Assembly: GCA_964535735.1 (NCBI GenBank)
Contig: CAZHTM010000004.1
Span: forward strand, 27,307 to 91,306
Length of the DNA stretch: 64,000 bases
Direction: 5' to 3'
DNA from: J089 sp964535735
GTDB lineage: Bacteria > Fidelibacterota > Marinisomatia > Marinisomatales > J089
In this document: piece by piece, positions 35,077 through 43,104 of the stretch
How the letters are laid out: each line of letters starts with the position of its first letter
Numbering within the stretch: the stretch's first letter is position 1
Made by a program: the position numbers and the translations under genes
Notes under the pieces: generated by a model
What the model was told of the DNA's origin: nothing
Database searches by the model: none
Seen by the model: only the letters and a program-made list of their open reading frames with translations

Positions 35077-35975
35077 GCGGCCCTCTCTTCCCCGGAGGCT
35101 TGAACTTCTGCGATGAATATTTCCTCCAAACTAGGAGGTGTGACAGAATAGGATTGAATTTCCACTTGATTGCTGATCCATTTCAAAAATGCTTGAGACT
35201 CAGATTTTAATGATCCTCGTAACCGATTTTTCCCCAAGTCAATATTATCCATGTAATGCTTTAAATCTTTTTCCGTGAGTTCACCTGAGAAAAAGATATC
35301 CACATTCCGGCGGTGATGCCTGGATTTAACCGAGTTAATGTCCCCTTCCACCACAATACGCCCCTGATTAATCAAACAGATCCGGTTACAGAGCCGTTCC
35401 ACCTGTTCCATTTGATGAGTGGAAAACAGAATGGAGGCTCCTTTCGCACTCAAATCCTGAATGATATCCTTCATCAAAATCTGGTTAATGGGATCCAATC
35501 CCGTGAAGGGTTCATCCAAAATGATCAACTGGGGATCATGGATTAAGGTCGCCATGAATTGGACCTTTTGCTGGTTTCCCTTCGATAATTCGCGAATATG
35601 GCGCTGCGCATAGGCATCCAACTCAAAGCGTTCTAACCACTGATGGACGGAACGATCGATTTCGGATGGAGCCACGCCTTTCAACACACCGAGGTACTTC
35701 AACACATCTGCCAGTTTCTCTTTTTGATATAATCCTCGTTCCTCGGGTAAATAGCCAAATTTTTTCCTGGGTATGGAGTTAATATCCTCTCCATCCAGAG
35801 TAATGGTTCCGGAGTCGGGTTTGATAATTCCCATTAGCATTCGAATCGTGGTCGTTTTTCCGGCACCATTTGGTCCTAGGAAACCGTATATATCACCAGG
35901 ATTCACCTGAAAAGTAATTGAATCCACAGCTAATGTGTTTTGAAATTGCTTCCGAATCGAATCAACTTGAAGCAT
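35073..35975 (-). CDS. ABC transporter ATP-binding protein (NatA-like)
   Basis: 300 aa from ATG 35975, preceded by GGAAGG and located 1 bp after the upstream stop; an in-frame start at 36023 would add 16 residues encoded within the preceding gene. Walker A GPNGAGKTTTIRMLMG, signature LSKGNQQKVQF, Walker B LIILDEPFTGLDP and H-switch FSTHQMEQVERL are all intact. The C-terminal extension (about 80 aa) is typical of NatA/YhaQ ATPases. It energises the adjacent NatB-like permease. Confidence 0.93.
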   Translation of the reverse strand: MLQVDSIRKQFQNTLAVDSITFQVNPGDIYGFLGPNGAGKTTTIRMLMGIIKPDSGTITLDGEDINSIPRKKFGYLPEERGLYQKEKLADVLKYLGVLKGVAPSEIDRSVHQWLERFELDAYAQRHIRELSKGNQQKVQFMATLIHDPQLIILDEPFTGLDPINQILMKDIIQDLSAKGASILFSTHQMEQVERLCNRICLINQGRIVVEGDINSVKSRHHRRNVDIFFSGELTEKDLKHYMDNIDLGKNRLRGSLKSESQAFLKWISNQVEIQSYSVTPPSLEEIFIAEVQASGEERAA

Positions 35976-35976
35976 A

Positions 35977-37623
35977 TTAAAAACCTTCCAAATAGGTAAC
36001 CAATTTATCAACGACGCTACCATCTATTGGATGGGTAGGTTCAATGCCCAAGTAGCGGCTCAATGTGGGTGCAATATCTACCGTGGCCATTCGGTCGTTA
36101 AACTGAGATGTTTTGGTATTTGAACGGCAAAAATAGAGTGGAACATGTCGGTCGTAGGAATAGGGTGAACCATGGCCGGTTCCGAATGGATACTTCCACA
36201 CCCAATTGCGTTTTTCCAAAGCCCAGGCGTCGGGACCGGCCTCATTGGTGGAATGACGTAACCAGTAGAGCAGTGAATCCTCCGGGGTAGCCTTCAAAAT
36301 ATCGTCCCTGAATAAAATTTGGTCAATTCCTGGAACTGGTTCAAAGTACGTTCGAATTGTCTCCAGAATCTCAGCGCGGGGGATTCGTGTTTGTGATAAC
36401 AATTTATCATTAATATAAAAACCCGGTCCCTTAATGGCCACCAGCCCCTTGATACCGGTCTTTTTCACCAAATTATCTTCCAGCGCTTGAGAAGCCATTT
36501 TCCAAATTTTAGCATCAATCCGGCCCGCATTCTGGCGGTGAACATTCATAAGGTATTCCGGTAGAGGTAAGCCACCATGATCGGAGGTCTGGATAAGCAA
36601 CACCTGGTCTAAGCCTATCCCCTTATCCAACCAGTTTATGAATTCGCCTAACCTCCTATCTAACTTAATTTGCGAATCCATTGCTTCCTGTGAAAACGGA
36701 CCAAAATAATGGATCATCCAATCCACGCCAGACAAGCTGATAAAAACGATATCCGGGTATTCATCCTGGCCTAAACTTTCTCCGTGGATAGCCGCTTTGG
36801 CAACATCCAGCGTCAATTTATCAAACCAGGGTGTTCCACCAATTTTGGTCAACACGGACTTGAGATCATCTTTATGGTCAAACCCAATGGGGAACTCGGG
36901 TGAATACGGTTCATTTCGATAGGAATCCACTTCACCGGGGTAAAAATCTTCCCGCGTATATTTCAAATACACTGAATCCGGCAGGGATTTGGTCCAGATC
37001 GAATCGCGGTAGGTTTCGATGTGACTATTTTCGTTAAAAGCCACCAACCAATCAGGCAGGGATTCTGTATAGTAATCGGATGTTACGAAATGGCCGTCCC
37101 AATTGTACCAAATGGCTATGTCAGGATCATGTCCACCCATAAAAACTGAAGCGCGATCTTTCCCTGCGACACTCACAACTTTCGACCTGGGATCAGAAGT
37201 TTTCAACCAGTCTCCTAAAGCTGTTGTATTGAAGGATCGGAAAGAGCGTCCTTCCCCTTCGCCCCCAAGGATTGTGGCGTCTTTATCTTCTACACAATAC
37301 CGCACTTTTTGCGTTTGCCGGTCCCACCAATTATTTCCAAGAACTCCTGCCGGACCAGGATATTGTCCTGACGTCAAAGCGAAATGTCCAGGACCGGTGG
37401 CCGTGTATCCATGCTCATGATACACTTGCGTACATTCCAAACCATGATCCAGAATCCACTTCAGACCGCCTGTATAAAGCGGTGCATAATGGGTGATCAA
37501 GTCTGGACGACACTGATCCAAAACCAAGAAAACCACTAATCGCGGCTGTTCCTGACGGCGGTCGCAAGACCAGATTAAAAAACTATGTAAAATAAGAACA
37601 AATACTAGAGTAATCTTTTTCAA
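35977..37623 (-). CDS. PafA-like alkaline phosphatase/phosphodiesterase, lipoprotein
   Basis: 548 aa. A lipoprotein signal ends at C20 (LIWSC). The alkaline phosphatase-superfamily core is clear: metal ligand D36 in VFLVLDQCRPD, nucleophile T76 in YTATGPGHFALTSGQYPG, then SLSGVDWMIHYFGPFS and QTSDHGGLPLPEY, which supply the second metal site. The layout matches PafA-type Ca/Zn phosphatases widespread in Bacteroidota, which release phosphate from organic esters in the periplasm. It overlaps tyrS upstream in ATGA. Confidence 0.85.
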   Translation of the reverse strand: MKKITLVFVLILHSFLIWSCDRRQEQPRLVVFLVLDQCRPDLITHYAPLYTGGLKWILDHGLECTQVYHEHGYTATGPGHFALTSGQYPGPAGVLGNNWWDRQTQKVRYCVEDKDATILGGEGEGRSFRSFNTTALGDWLKTSDPRSKVVSVAGKDRASVFMGGHDPDIAIWYNWDGHFVTSDYYTESLPDWLVAFNENSHIETYRDSIWTKSLPDSVYLKYTREDFYPGEVDSYRNEPYSPEFPIGFDHKDDLKSVLTKIGGTPWFDKLTLDVAKAAIHGESLGQDEYPDIVFISLSGVDWMIHYFGPFSQEAMDSQIKLDRRLGEFINWLDKGIGLDQVLLIQTSDHGGLPLPEYLMNVHRQNAGRIDAKIWKMASQALEDNLVKKTGIKGLVAIKGPGFYINDKLLSQTRIPRAEILETIRTYFEPVPGIDQILFRDDILKATPEDSLLYWLRHSTNEAGPDAWALEKRNWVWKYPFGTGHGSPYSYDRHVPLYFCRSNTKTSQFNDRMATVDIAPTLSRYLGIEPTHPIDGSVVDKLVTYLEGF

Positions 37624-38831
37624 GTAATCACCTTTAAAAAACGTCGTTTTCCCACTTTAATCACCATGTCCCCGGTCCCTACGTCTAACCGAGTTTGTAT
37701 ATCTTCGCAGACCTCTGAATTGATACGGACGGCCTTCTGTTTGATCAACCTCCGAGCTTCACTCTTGCTGGACACCAATCCTTCCTGAGCTAACAGGTCC
37801 ACCAGAAGGGTGCTCGCTGTGAGCGTCACCGTGGATATATCATCAGGTATATCCTTTTGAATGAAAATTCGGTCGAATTCCGCCTCGGCGTTTTGAGCAG
37901 CCGCTTCGTCATAATAGAGCGCCACTAAGTCTCGGGCCAATTCCCGCTTTACATCTCGGGGATTCACTTTCGGATCAGATAATTTTTCCCGCACAGATTT
38001 CATCGTCTCGTCGTCCGCATCCACAGCCAGAAGGTAATATTTTTCAATCATGGTGTCGGGAATCGATAATACCTTCCCATACATCTCTCCGGGGGAGTCG
38101 TGAAGTCCGATGTGATTGCCATAGGATTTGGACATTTTTTCCACCCCATCCGTTCCTTCCAGAAGCGGCAGCGTTAGAATAACCTGGGGCGCCTGTCCGT
38201 ATTCCCGCTGCAAATCCCGTCCCACCAGGAGATTGAATTTTTGATCTGTCCCTCCCAATTCAACATCGGCCTCTAATTCCACTGAATCCATGCCCTGTGC
38301 TAGAGGATAAAGGAATTCATGGATGGCAATGGGAATGTTGTTGCGAAACCGCTTCGTGAAATCATCCCGTTCTATCATGCGGGCCACCGTATATCGGCTG
38401 GCTAACCGAATTACATCCTTAAAATTCATAGCATTCAACCATTCAGAATTATAGACAATTTTCAAGCGGTCCACATCCAGAATGGCGCTAGCCTGGTTAA
38501 CGTACGTTTTCGCATTTTCCCGAGCTTCCTCCAATTCAAGTGGTGGACGGGTTTTATTCCGACCTGAAGGATCACCGATCATGGCGGTAAAATCACCAAT
38601 CACTAAAATCGCCTGGTGCCCCAGGTCCTGAAAATGCCGCAGTTTCCGCAACACTACAGCATGTCCCACATGAAGATCGGGACGGCTGGGATCACATCCC
38701 AGCTTGATCTTCAACGGTCGGTTTTTTTCGCGACTGTCGTTTAATTTTGTTATCAATTCCGCTTCAGGAATGATTTCTTCCACTCCGCGGCGAATCAATC
38801 TCAATTGATCTTCTGCCGGTAAAAAAGTCAT
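37620..38831 (-). CDS. tyrS: Tyrosyl-tRNA synthetase
   Basis: 403 aa class I synthetase. The HIGH motif is H54-V-G-H57 in DLHVGHAVVLRKL, the KMSKS motif is intact (GVEKMSKSYGNHIG), and the C-terminal 80 residues form an S4 RNA-binding domain (LVSSKSEARRLIKQKAVRIN). The tyrosine pocket segment SVELEADVELGGTDQKFNLL is present. It charges tRNA-Tyr in the cytoplasm. ATGA overlaps link it to smpB and to the phosphatase gene. Confidence 0.96.
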   Translation of the reverse strand: MTFLPAEDQLRLIRRGVEEIIPEAELITKLNDSREKNRPLKIKLGCDPSRPDLHVGHAVVLRKLRHFQDLGHQAILVIGDFTAMIGDPSGRNKTRPPLELEEARENAKTYVNQASAILDVDRLKIVYNSEWLNAMNFKDVIRLASRYTVARMIERDDFTKRFRNNIPIAIHEFLYPLAQGMDSVELEADVELGGTDQKFNLLVGRDLQREYGQAPQVILTLPLLEGTDGVEKMSKSYGNHIGLHDSPGEMYGKVLSIPDTMIEKYYLLAVDADDETMKSVREKLSDPKVNPRDVKRELARDLVALYYDEAAAQNAEAEFDRIFIQKDIPDDISTVTLTASTLLVDLLAQEGLVSSKSEARRLIKQKAVRINSEVCEDIQTRLDVGTGDMVIKVGKRRFLKVIT

Positions 38832-39286
38832 CGATACTTCCTCATTTCCCGTTGAGTATCCCGTGCCACATCCCGGGCTTTTCGGGCTTCACGTTTATCA
38901 TATGTATGCTTTCCTTTAGCTACGGCAATTTCCACTTTCGCCCAGCCATTTTTAAAGTATAGCTTTAACGGTACCACCGTAAACCCCTTTTCTGCAATCT
39001 TATGACTAATCTTCCGAATCTCACGGCGGTTTAACAACAACTGCCGGTCACGGTCTGGATCATGCCCGCTATACCCGGTGTGAGAATAGGGACTAATGTG
39101 GGACCCAACCATAATGGCATTGCCATCCCGAATTGTAATATATGCATCCTTCAGATTAGCGCGCCCTTCCCGAAGACTCTTCACTTCGCTTCCAGTGAGT
39201 TCTAATCCGGCTTCGAAGGTTTCGAAGAGGTGAAATTCATGCCGGGCTTTCCGATTGGTGGTAATATTCTGTATATCTGCTGCCAT
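38828..39286 (-). CDS. smpB: SsrA-binding protein SmpB
   Basis: 152 aa, normal length. NRKARHEFHLFETFEAGLEL, TGSEVKSLREGRANLKDAYI and the C-terminal basic tail DKREARKARDVARDTQREMR are diagnostic. SmpB delivers tmRNA to stalled ribosomes. No tmRNA gene was seen in this window. It is the first gene of a long minus-strand run and lies divergent from tRNA-Leu. Confidence 0.97.
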   Translation of the reverse strand: MAADIQNITTNRKARHEFHLFETFEAGLELTGSEVKSLREGRANLKDAYITIRDGNAIMVGSHISPYSHTGYSGHDPDRDRQLLLNRREIRKISHKIAEKGFTVVPLKLYFKNGWAKVEIAVAKGKHTYDKREARKARDVARDTQREMRKYR

Positions 39287-39433
39287 AATAATCGGGAAAA
39301 ATACATGTTCCTCTTCTTGGCGAACAAGGTTATTCCTTGCAGGATGCCAAACCCGAAGAGTAATTTTGCCCGCTTTTTGAAGGCCGGATGATCTATTTTC
39401 AGAATATTTAATCAGAAAATGATCGAAACAATT

Positions 39434-39517
39434 GCCCGGGTGGTGGAATTGGTAGACACGCTAGGTTCAGGGTCTAGTGGTTGCGAAACCGTGCTGGTTC
39501 GAGTCCAGTCCCGGGCA
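39434..39517 (+). tRNA. tRNA-Leu (anticodon CAG)
   Basis: 84-nt class II tRNA. Acceptor arms GCCCGGG (39434-39440) and CCCGGGC (39510-39516) pair fully, with discriminator A at 39517. The D arm (TGGTGGAATTGGTAGACACG) is that of a leucine tRNA, the anticodon stem CTAGG/TCTAG encloses a loop with CAG, and GGTTCGAGTCC forms the T loop. The 3' CCA is not encoded. It sits in the 270-bp divergent gap between smpB and the eIF2B-like gene, the only plus-strand island. Confidence 0.95.
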
Positions 39518-39556
39518 CTTCTATTTTATAGACTGATTGCCGTAAGTTAGGCGGTC

Positions 39557-40438
39557 ATGAAAGAATTTCAGGCAGCCGTTGACCGCATACTCCAAGATCA
39601 TGTTCACGGATCCGGTACCCTCACCGAATCCCTCCTATCCGCAACTGAAGATTTTCTCCAGCGCCACCCCAACCGCTCCGACCCAGAATACGATGACTTT
39701 TCCATCACTTTATCGAAAATAAAAACCCACCTGAAGGCTTTTTCCGGTGTTGTCCATTTTATCCAAACACTTCAAGTTCAGTTATCCCAAACATCAGTCT
39801 CCACGGCTCAACTCCTGGAAACCGTGGATCGGTATCGAAACCAACTACAAACGTCTTTAGATAGACAGGTACAGGCCCTTGAATCCCTTGAACCGCAGGG
39901 GCAAACCGTCCTTCTTCACAGTCACAGCACAACGGTCATCTCGGTTCTCACACATCTATCGCACCACAACCGACCAAAAACCATTATCCAGACCGAATCC
40001 CGCCCCCTTTTGGAAGGTCGTTTGCAAGCCGCTGAGCTGGCTGAAGCTGGATATTCGGTTCAAATCATCGTGGATGCCGCCGTTCACTGGTTTATAAAAA
40101 CTATTGGACTGGTTATCCTGGGAGCAGACAGCATCCACCGGGACCAGTTTACCAATAAAATCGGATCCGCTGCCATTATCTGCGCCGCCCGAGAACAATC
40201 CATTCCAGTGTATGTCTTCGCCGATACCACCAAACTCCGGCTTACTGAACCCGATTCGGATATCCTAACGGGACCGGAAGCTGACCTTTGGAAGGGAGCG
40301 CCAGAATCGATCCGGATCGAAAATCCTATTCTGGAAACTACGTCCAATCGCAACGTAACCGGATTTATCCTGGACGGTATCATCCTGTCACCGGAGGAAT
40401 TAAAACATGAATTTGAATACCTCTGCCGCACCCCGTAA
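39557..40438 (+). CDS. eIF2B-alpha/ribose-1,5-bisphosphate isomerase-related protein
   Basis: 293 aa. The C-terminal domain has TESRPLLEGRLQAAELAEAG and LGADSIHRDQFTNKIGSAAI, the signature of the eIF2B/MtnA/R15P isomerase superfamily. The true isomerases carry a catalytic cysteine in an HCNS-like loop; this protein has HSHSTTVIS there, as eIF2B subunits do. It may therefore be a non-enzymatic or re-purposed member. The N-terminal half is helical. AGGCGG lies 4 nt before the start. It overlaps the next gene by 32 bp. Confidence 0.75.
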   Translation: MKEFQAAVDRILQDHVHGSGTLTESLLSATEDFLQRHPNRSDPEYDDFSITLSKIKTHLKAFSGVVHFIQTLQVQLSQTSVSTAQLLETVDRYRNQLQTSLDRQVQALESLEPQGQTVLLHSHSTTVISVLTHLSHHNRPKTIIQTESRPLLEGRLQAAELAEAGYSVQIIVDAAVHWFIKTIGLVILGADSIHRDQFTNKIGSAAIICAAREQSIPVYVFADTTKLRLTEPDSDILTGPEADLWKGAPESIRIENPILETTSNRNVTGFILDGIILSPEELKHEFEYLCRTP

Positions 40439-40787
40439 AATCATATCTCATGGCTGGGGTGAGATTCAGTTAGACGACGGTCGTCGTTTCAAAGATGTAA
40501 AACTTTGGCCCGGAGGCGCAAGAAAATGGGATTGGAATGAAACCGGCACACGGCATCAACCCGGAATTCAGTTTGCCGATGTGGAAGAATGCCTGGTCCC
40601 TGATCTGGAAGTGATCATTCTCTCCCGGGGGCGGCTGAATCGTTTAAACGTCCCTACATCCTTGGTTAAACAGTTGGAATCCCGTGGATTAAGCGTGCAT
40701 GTGCTGCCAACTGGCAAAGCGATCGAACGCTACAATGAACTGGCTGAAACGGTTCCCACTGCCGCATTGATCCACTCCACCTGCTGA
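40407..40787 (+). CDS. Mth938/NDUFAF3-like domain protein
   Basis: 126 aa. ISHGWGEIQLDDGRRFKDVK, PGIQFADVEECL and VEQL-type VKQLESRGLSVHVLPTGKAIERYNE fit the small Mth938-like (DUF498) fold; mitochondrial relatives are complex I assembly factors, while bacterial function is unclear. GAGGAAT precedes the ATG within the end of the upstream gene. It converges with the MFS gene, with only 4 bp between the stop codons. Confidence 0.8.
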   Translation: MNLNTSAAPRKIISHGWGEIQLDDGRRFKDVKLWPGGARKWDWNETGTRHQPGIQFADVEECLVPDLEVIILSRGRLNRLNVPTSLVKQLESRGLSVHVLPTGKAIERYNELAETVPTAALIHSTC

Positions 40788-40791
40788 GGCG

Positions 40792-42087
40792 TTAATCATG
40801 TATGACGACTCCCACTACTTCTGGTCCGTTGTCGTCCCGGGATTCATATTCTTTAATGATAAAATAGTACCAAGACACGCCTACGGTGTACAGGATTGCC
40901 GTGATGAAAAAGATTTTAAAATATTCCAAATCGTGACCGCGTAAAAGCTGGAATAGTTTAGCGCTGATAAACCACGAAGCGCTCCAAATACTGGAAGTGA
41001 GGGCGCTGATTAATTCCTGATTTTTCGGTCCCACATATTTCATAGTGAGTTCTGAGGTCATGGGATTGGCCATATTCATGAGTGGTTGCCGCAGAAGAAA
41101 GCAAATCACCGCCAGTGCCATGATACCTTCCACATCTTGGAAGATTTCGGTAAACGCTAAAATTACGAGGAAAATAATGGCCAGAAATTGTGTCCCCAGA
41201 ATGGCCTGCGTGTAGCCCAGTTTCCGGCGTAACGTGGGAACGAAGAAGGCTCCCGACAGAACCAGAAACGCCGAAAGGCTGCCATAGACGCTGAATTGAT
41301 CGGAATCGACGCCAAACACCGAATAAAAGAAGAGATTGATAAAGGGAATCGTCAATCCGGCACCTACAGAAATGATAAGCGTCGGGATAATGGCTTTCCA
41401 GATCAGCCCCCAGTCGTAGTCATGGAGCAAAGTGGAAAAATTGGTGGTGAAATGAGATGACTGGGTCCGCGGTTGTCCTTCCTGTAGGAAGAGAAAACAT
41501 CCAAATGCAGCCAAGCTAATGACCGAAATAATCCTGAGAATTGTAGCTTCATCCAGAACAATCGAATATCCGAAGAACGTCATCTGATTCAGATGGGTCA
41601 TTCCGGAAATGAAAATTCCCGATAGAATCATGGCGGTGGACCAGGTGGAAAAATTCAGGGACAAGGCTTCGGAAAGGACGTCATCCTCCGCAATGCGCAT
41701 GATAAACGGAACCGCGCAAACCTGCAAGAGCATCAATCCAATCCCCCAACTCAAGAAACCCAGTTCCAGGAGCCACTCATTCCGGACAGAAATGGCATAC
41801 ACAATTTCCAGACTCACAAGGGGAATAATGAGCGAGGCCGCCAGAAAGTACGGTTTCAGGGATTTCCCCTTGATAAATATCCCGAATGGAAAGGCAAATA
41901 ACAGGACGCCTAAAAAGCGGTAGGAGGTAAAATTAGCAATGTGCTCATCGCTAAACCCTGCTTTACTGAGATAAATATTCAGAATCAGGATGAAAGCGGC
42001 ATTGATTAAATAGAGGAATAGCTCAGCAACTGTGAGGAGATAAAGCGGTCGGGGAACCCGATAGTATCGGCGGAGGATGGAGCGCAC
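40792..42087 (-). CDS. MFS transporter (candidate aromatic-acid permease)
   Basis: 431 aa with about twelve predicted membrane helices, starting at GTG 42087 (the first start codon after an in-frame stop). Loop sequences such as FPFGIFIKGKSLKPYF and the central hydrophilic linker after helix 6 (FLQEGQPRTQSSHF) are MFS-like. Substrate cannot be read directly. Its place 78 bp downstream of hcrB, at the end of the aromatic cluster, makes uptake of 4-hydroxybenzoate or benzoate plausible but unproven. Confidence 0.75.
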   Translation of the reverse strand: MRSILRRYYRVPRPLYLLTVAELFLYLINAAFILILNIYLSKAGFSDEHIANFTSYRFLGVLLFAFPFGIFIKGKSLKPYFLAASLIIPLVSLEIVYAISVRNEWLLELGFLSWGIGLMLLQVCAVPFIMRIAEDDVLSEALSLNFSTWSTAMILSGIFISGMTHLNQMTFFGYSIVLDEATILRIISVISLAAFGCFLFLQEGQPRTQSSHFTTNFSTLLHDYDWGLIWKAIIPTLIISVGAGLTIPFINLFFYSVFGVDSDQFSVYGSLSAFLVLSGAFFVPTLRRKLGYTQAILGTQFLAIIFLVILAFTEIFQDVEGIMALAVICFLLRQPLMNMANPMTSELTMKYVGPKNQELISALTSSIWSASWFISAKLFQLLRGHDLEYFKIFFITAILYTVGVSWYYFIIKEYESRDDNGPEVVGVVIHD

Positions 42088-42165
42088 TTTGTGTAAAAAT
42101 TTTCTCTAAAATGAGATGGAAATTAGGAAATTTTTAAACCAGGACCAGAAAACTAAATTTCTATA

Positions 42166-43104
42166 TCACAGATTAGATGAATCGGCTATGTCCGAATTCC
42201 ACCACTCCTCCAGCCAGTTAAACAACATGGTGCGCCGATAATGCAGGGGGACAAGATCGTTGTTCACGGTTTTACAGTGTTTCCGGAAATGGGTCTGAAG
42301 GTCTTCCAGGGACATTTGATTTTTATCACCTTGCAGAAGCACCGGCGCCATGGATACAGCGTTCACGCACACCCGGAAGGCTCCGTCCGGTTTGGTTAAG
42401 GCCGCTATCGTAAGAGAGGAAAAATCAATAGAACGCCGAACCCGGAGTTTGCGGTACCAGGTCTTTCCTTCCGGTATCGGGATGGAAATTTCAGTCAATA
42501 GTTCACCGGAGTTCAGCCCCTGATGATAATGAATGCCATCGGGAGTGTACAAATCTTCCAGAGCTATGGACCGGGATCCATTGGGACCATGGAGGGTAAT
42601 TCGAGCCCCCAAGGCAATCAAAGCGGGAGCCAGGTCGGAAATGTTTCGGGAATAACAGTTCCCTGTCTGTTTCGTCACTTGGCATATTTCACCGGTATCC
42701 CGAAGGCAAGACCCTATAGCTTGTCGCCACTCCAGTGATTGATTGTAGAACGTACAACGATTGGCCGCCAGCAGGTTTCCTCCAAGGGTAGCGGATTTAC
42801 GAATGATCGGCGATGCCACCGATTGGGCGGCCATGGAAATCAGGGGACATTTTTCTTGAAGCTCAGGATGGGAAACCAATTCTGCCAATGTCACCAGGGC
42901 TCCGATTTGAAGGTCTCCCTTCTTCTGAAAACGGATGTGTTTTAATTCGGAGATGCGGCTCAGGTCGATGATGGTTTCCGACTTGGACAATTGGTGTTTC
43001 AGGAGGAGTTGCACATCGGTTCCTCCCGCGTAATACTTAGCTTTCGACTGGCGAATGGCTAGACTTAACGCATCGTCTACGGTTTGGGGTAGAAAATATT
43101 TCAC
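42166..43104 (-). CDS. hcrB: 4-hydroxybenzoyl-CoA reductase, FAD/[4Fe-4S] beta subunit
   Basis: 312 aa of the xanthine dehydrogenase FAD-binding family (YYAGGTDVQLL near residue 24 and SATLGGNLLAANRC). It carries the extra loop that distinguishes HcrB from ordinary xanthine dehydrogenase subunits: cysteines C117, C133, C141 and C150, spacing 16-8-9. In Thauera HcrB, as I recall from its crystal structure, C122, C138, C146 and C155 with the same spacing bind an additional [4Fe-4S] cluster used for low-potential electron transfer. The gene ends the hcrC-hcrA-hcrB set and overlaps hcrA in ATGA. Confidence 0.92.
   Translation of the reverse strand: MKYFLPQTVDDALSLAIRQSKAKYYAGGTDVQLLLKHQLSKSETIIDLSRISELKHIRFQKKGDLQIGALVTLAELVSHPELQEKCPLISMAAQSVASPIIRKSATLGGNLLAANRCTFYNQSLEWRQAIGSCLRDTGEICQVTKQTGNCYSRNISDLAPALIALGARITLHGPNGSRSIALEDLYTPDGIHYHQGLNSGELLTEISIPIPEGKTWYRKLRVRRSIDFSSLTIAALTKPDGAFRVCVNAVSMAPVLLQGDKNQMSLEDLQTHFRKHCKTVNNDLVPLHYRRTMLFNWLEEWWNSDIADSSNL

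Noticed and set aside
38828..39433. tmRNA gene next to smpB
   Set aside because: No tmRNA-like ends or tag frame were found in the flanking intergenic sequence.
40788..40791. Bidirectional terminator between converging genes
   Set aside because: Only 4 bp separate the stops and no hairpin was found in the flanking coding ends.
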